This document shows, piece after piece, positions 16,583 through 17,135 of a stretch of 17,135 nt of DNA. The position numbers were made by a program, and so were the translations under genes. The notes below the pieces were generated by a model. It worked only from the letters and a program-made list of their open reading frames with translations. It did no database searches and was not told where the DNA came from. Positions within the stretch are counted from its first letter, which is position 1, and the number at the start of each line of letters is the position of its first letter. The DNA is from Deltaproteobacteria bacterium (GTDB lineage: Bacteria > Desulfobacterota > Desulfobaccia > Desulfobaccales > Desulfobaccaceae): NCBI GenBank assembly GCA_016874895.1, contig VGSX01000042.1, forward strand, positions 1 to 17,135, written 5' to 3'.

Positions 16583-16969
16583 CTATTTCTTTCGGATCAA
16601 ACCTGGCCCGAAAACTTCGAGATTAGCTGATTTTCTGGCTAGGGCTTTAACCTGCTCATCGGTGGTCACTAGATCAGGTGGCAAACGCTTCCTGATCTCC
16701 TGGGGCGGTGTGGGCTTGCCGGCAAAGGATTCCACCACCTTACTGATTTCCGCCAGAAGCCGTTCTTCTTGGGATTGCTCTCCGGAACTGATCATAGTTT
16801 GGTCGCCGGTTTGCTCCACCGTGAATCCCTCCAGAGCTAAAAATAACAGGCAATGTTGGGATGCCGACCAGGCGCTGCCGGCCGCTTGCAATCGCTCGTG
16901 CAATACTGCCAGTGGTATGGGGCCCCCAGCCAGCGCCGCCCGTGCTTCTTCAAGGAGTGCCAGGTTCAT
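16583..16969 (-). CDS. Small protein with a duplicated winged-helix-like unit
   Basis: A 128-aa soluble protein. Two halves share a pattern: AGGPIPLAVLHERL (14-27) and AGKPTPPQEIRKRL (83-96), each followed by a hydrophobic helix and an ending with strand-like residues (FTVEQTG; LEVFGPGLIRKK). This is the look of two tandem winged-helix units, which would fit DNA binding or a regulator/adaptor of the methylase downstream (inference). The start at 16969 is firm: AAAGGAG stands 6 nt upstream and the ATG overlaps the preceding gene's TGA (ATGA). A longer frame to 17056 would run inside the upstream gene and is rejected. I do not recognise a named family. Confidence 0.85.
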   Translation of the reverse strand: MNLALLEEARAALAGGPIPLAVLHERLQAAGSAWSASQHCLLFLALEGFTVEQTGDQTMISSGEQSQEERLLAEISKVVESFAGKPTPPQEIRKRLPPDLVTTDEQVKALARKSANLEVFGPGLIRKK

Positions 16970-17135
16970 GTCAAACTCCTTTCTTTCATATCGGTCCAGG
17001 GGATGCCCCAGACCGATGCCACCATCTGCCTTCCTTCCCGGCGCAGGCCCTGCCATTCGTCGTCCAACCGGCGTCGTTCCGCCAGGAGCTCATCCAGACG
17101 TTCTTGCCAACGCTTACGAAGATTGATGTCAATAT
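16966..17135 (-). CDS. C-terminal end of an upstream gene, cut by the window edge
   Basis: The open frame enters at the right edge and ends with TGA at 16966-16968. The visible ~55 residues (starting IDINLRKRWQERLDELLAER and ending WGIPWTDMKERSLT) are highly charged and helical, as in a coiled-coil tail. They are too few to name a family. The frame is supported by the ATGA overlap with the next gene and by its sensible composition. The operon therefore starts outside this window, and a missing HsdR or helicase gene could lie there. Confidence 0.7.
   Translation of the reverse strand, partial: IDINLRKRWQERLDELLAERRRLDDEWQGLRREGRQMVASVWGIPWTDMKERSLT
16976..16982 (-). promoter_or_regulatory. 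Ribosome binding site fixing the 128-aa protein's start
   Basis: Minus-strand AAAGGAG, 6 nt before the ATG at 16969, inside the end of the upstream gene. It decides between that start and the longer open frame to 17056. Confidence 0.75.

Noticed and set aside
1..17135. CRISPR array, tRNA, rRNA, insertion sequence or transposase
   Set aside because: No regularly spaced repeats, no RNA gene signature and no transposase-like protein were seen on either strand.

Overview
The window looks like part of a bacterial chromosome carrying a defence-type gene cluster. No ribosomal or housekeeping gene is present to place the organism. Base composition is moderate to high in GC over most genes. Two repeat elements are present: a 'PHPNPLP'-type palindrome, and a 'taggggcgag/ctcgccccta' palindrome. 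From memory both kinds are common in environmental Gram-negative genomes, including Desulfobacterota. That is only a weak taxonomic hint.

Every gene I can support lies on the minus strand, so the cluster is read from right to left. In transcription order they are: the C-terminal end of an unknown gene (right edge); a 128-aa protein with a duplicated winged-helix-like unit; a 680-aa HsdM-type N6-adenine methylase; a 520-aa HsdS-type specificity subunit with two target-recognition domains; two unrecognised proteins of 394 and 409 aa; a 1425-aa P-loop ATPase with a long helical C-terminus; a 271-aa protein ending in a winged-helix-like domain; a 382-aa protein resembling NurA; a 561-aa HerA-family ATPase; a 192-aa protein with a possible restriction-endonuclease-like core; and a 470-aa Hanks-type Ser/Thr kinase with a C-terminal TPR-like region.

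Six junctions share the 4-bp ATGA overlap and one has an 8-bp overlap. The other spacings are 2, 20, 28 and about 98 bp. This is strong evidence for one operon, or two if the 98-bp gap before the methylase holds a promoter. The left 520 bp, downstream of the kinase, are AT-rich and non-coding and probably mark the end of the cluster.

The likely logic (inference) is that HsdM and HsdS mark host DNA at a defined sequence. No HsdR motor-nuclease is visible. The 1425-aa ATPase, the HerA/NurA-like pair, the possible nuclease of the 192-aa protein and the kinase would provide sensing, translocation and attack. A methylase, a large ATPase and a kinase together recall Pgl/BREX type 2 and the multigene methylation-associated defence systems (MADS), but no PglZ-type phosphatase is seen and I cannot match genes one to one. 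This cluster is the candidate undescribed, or poorly described, system in the window.
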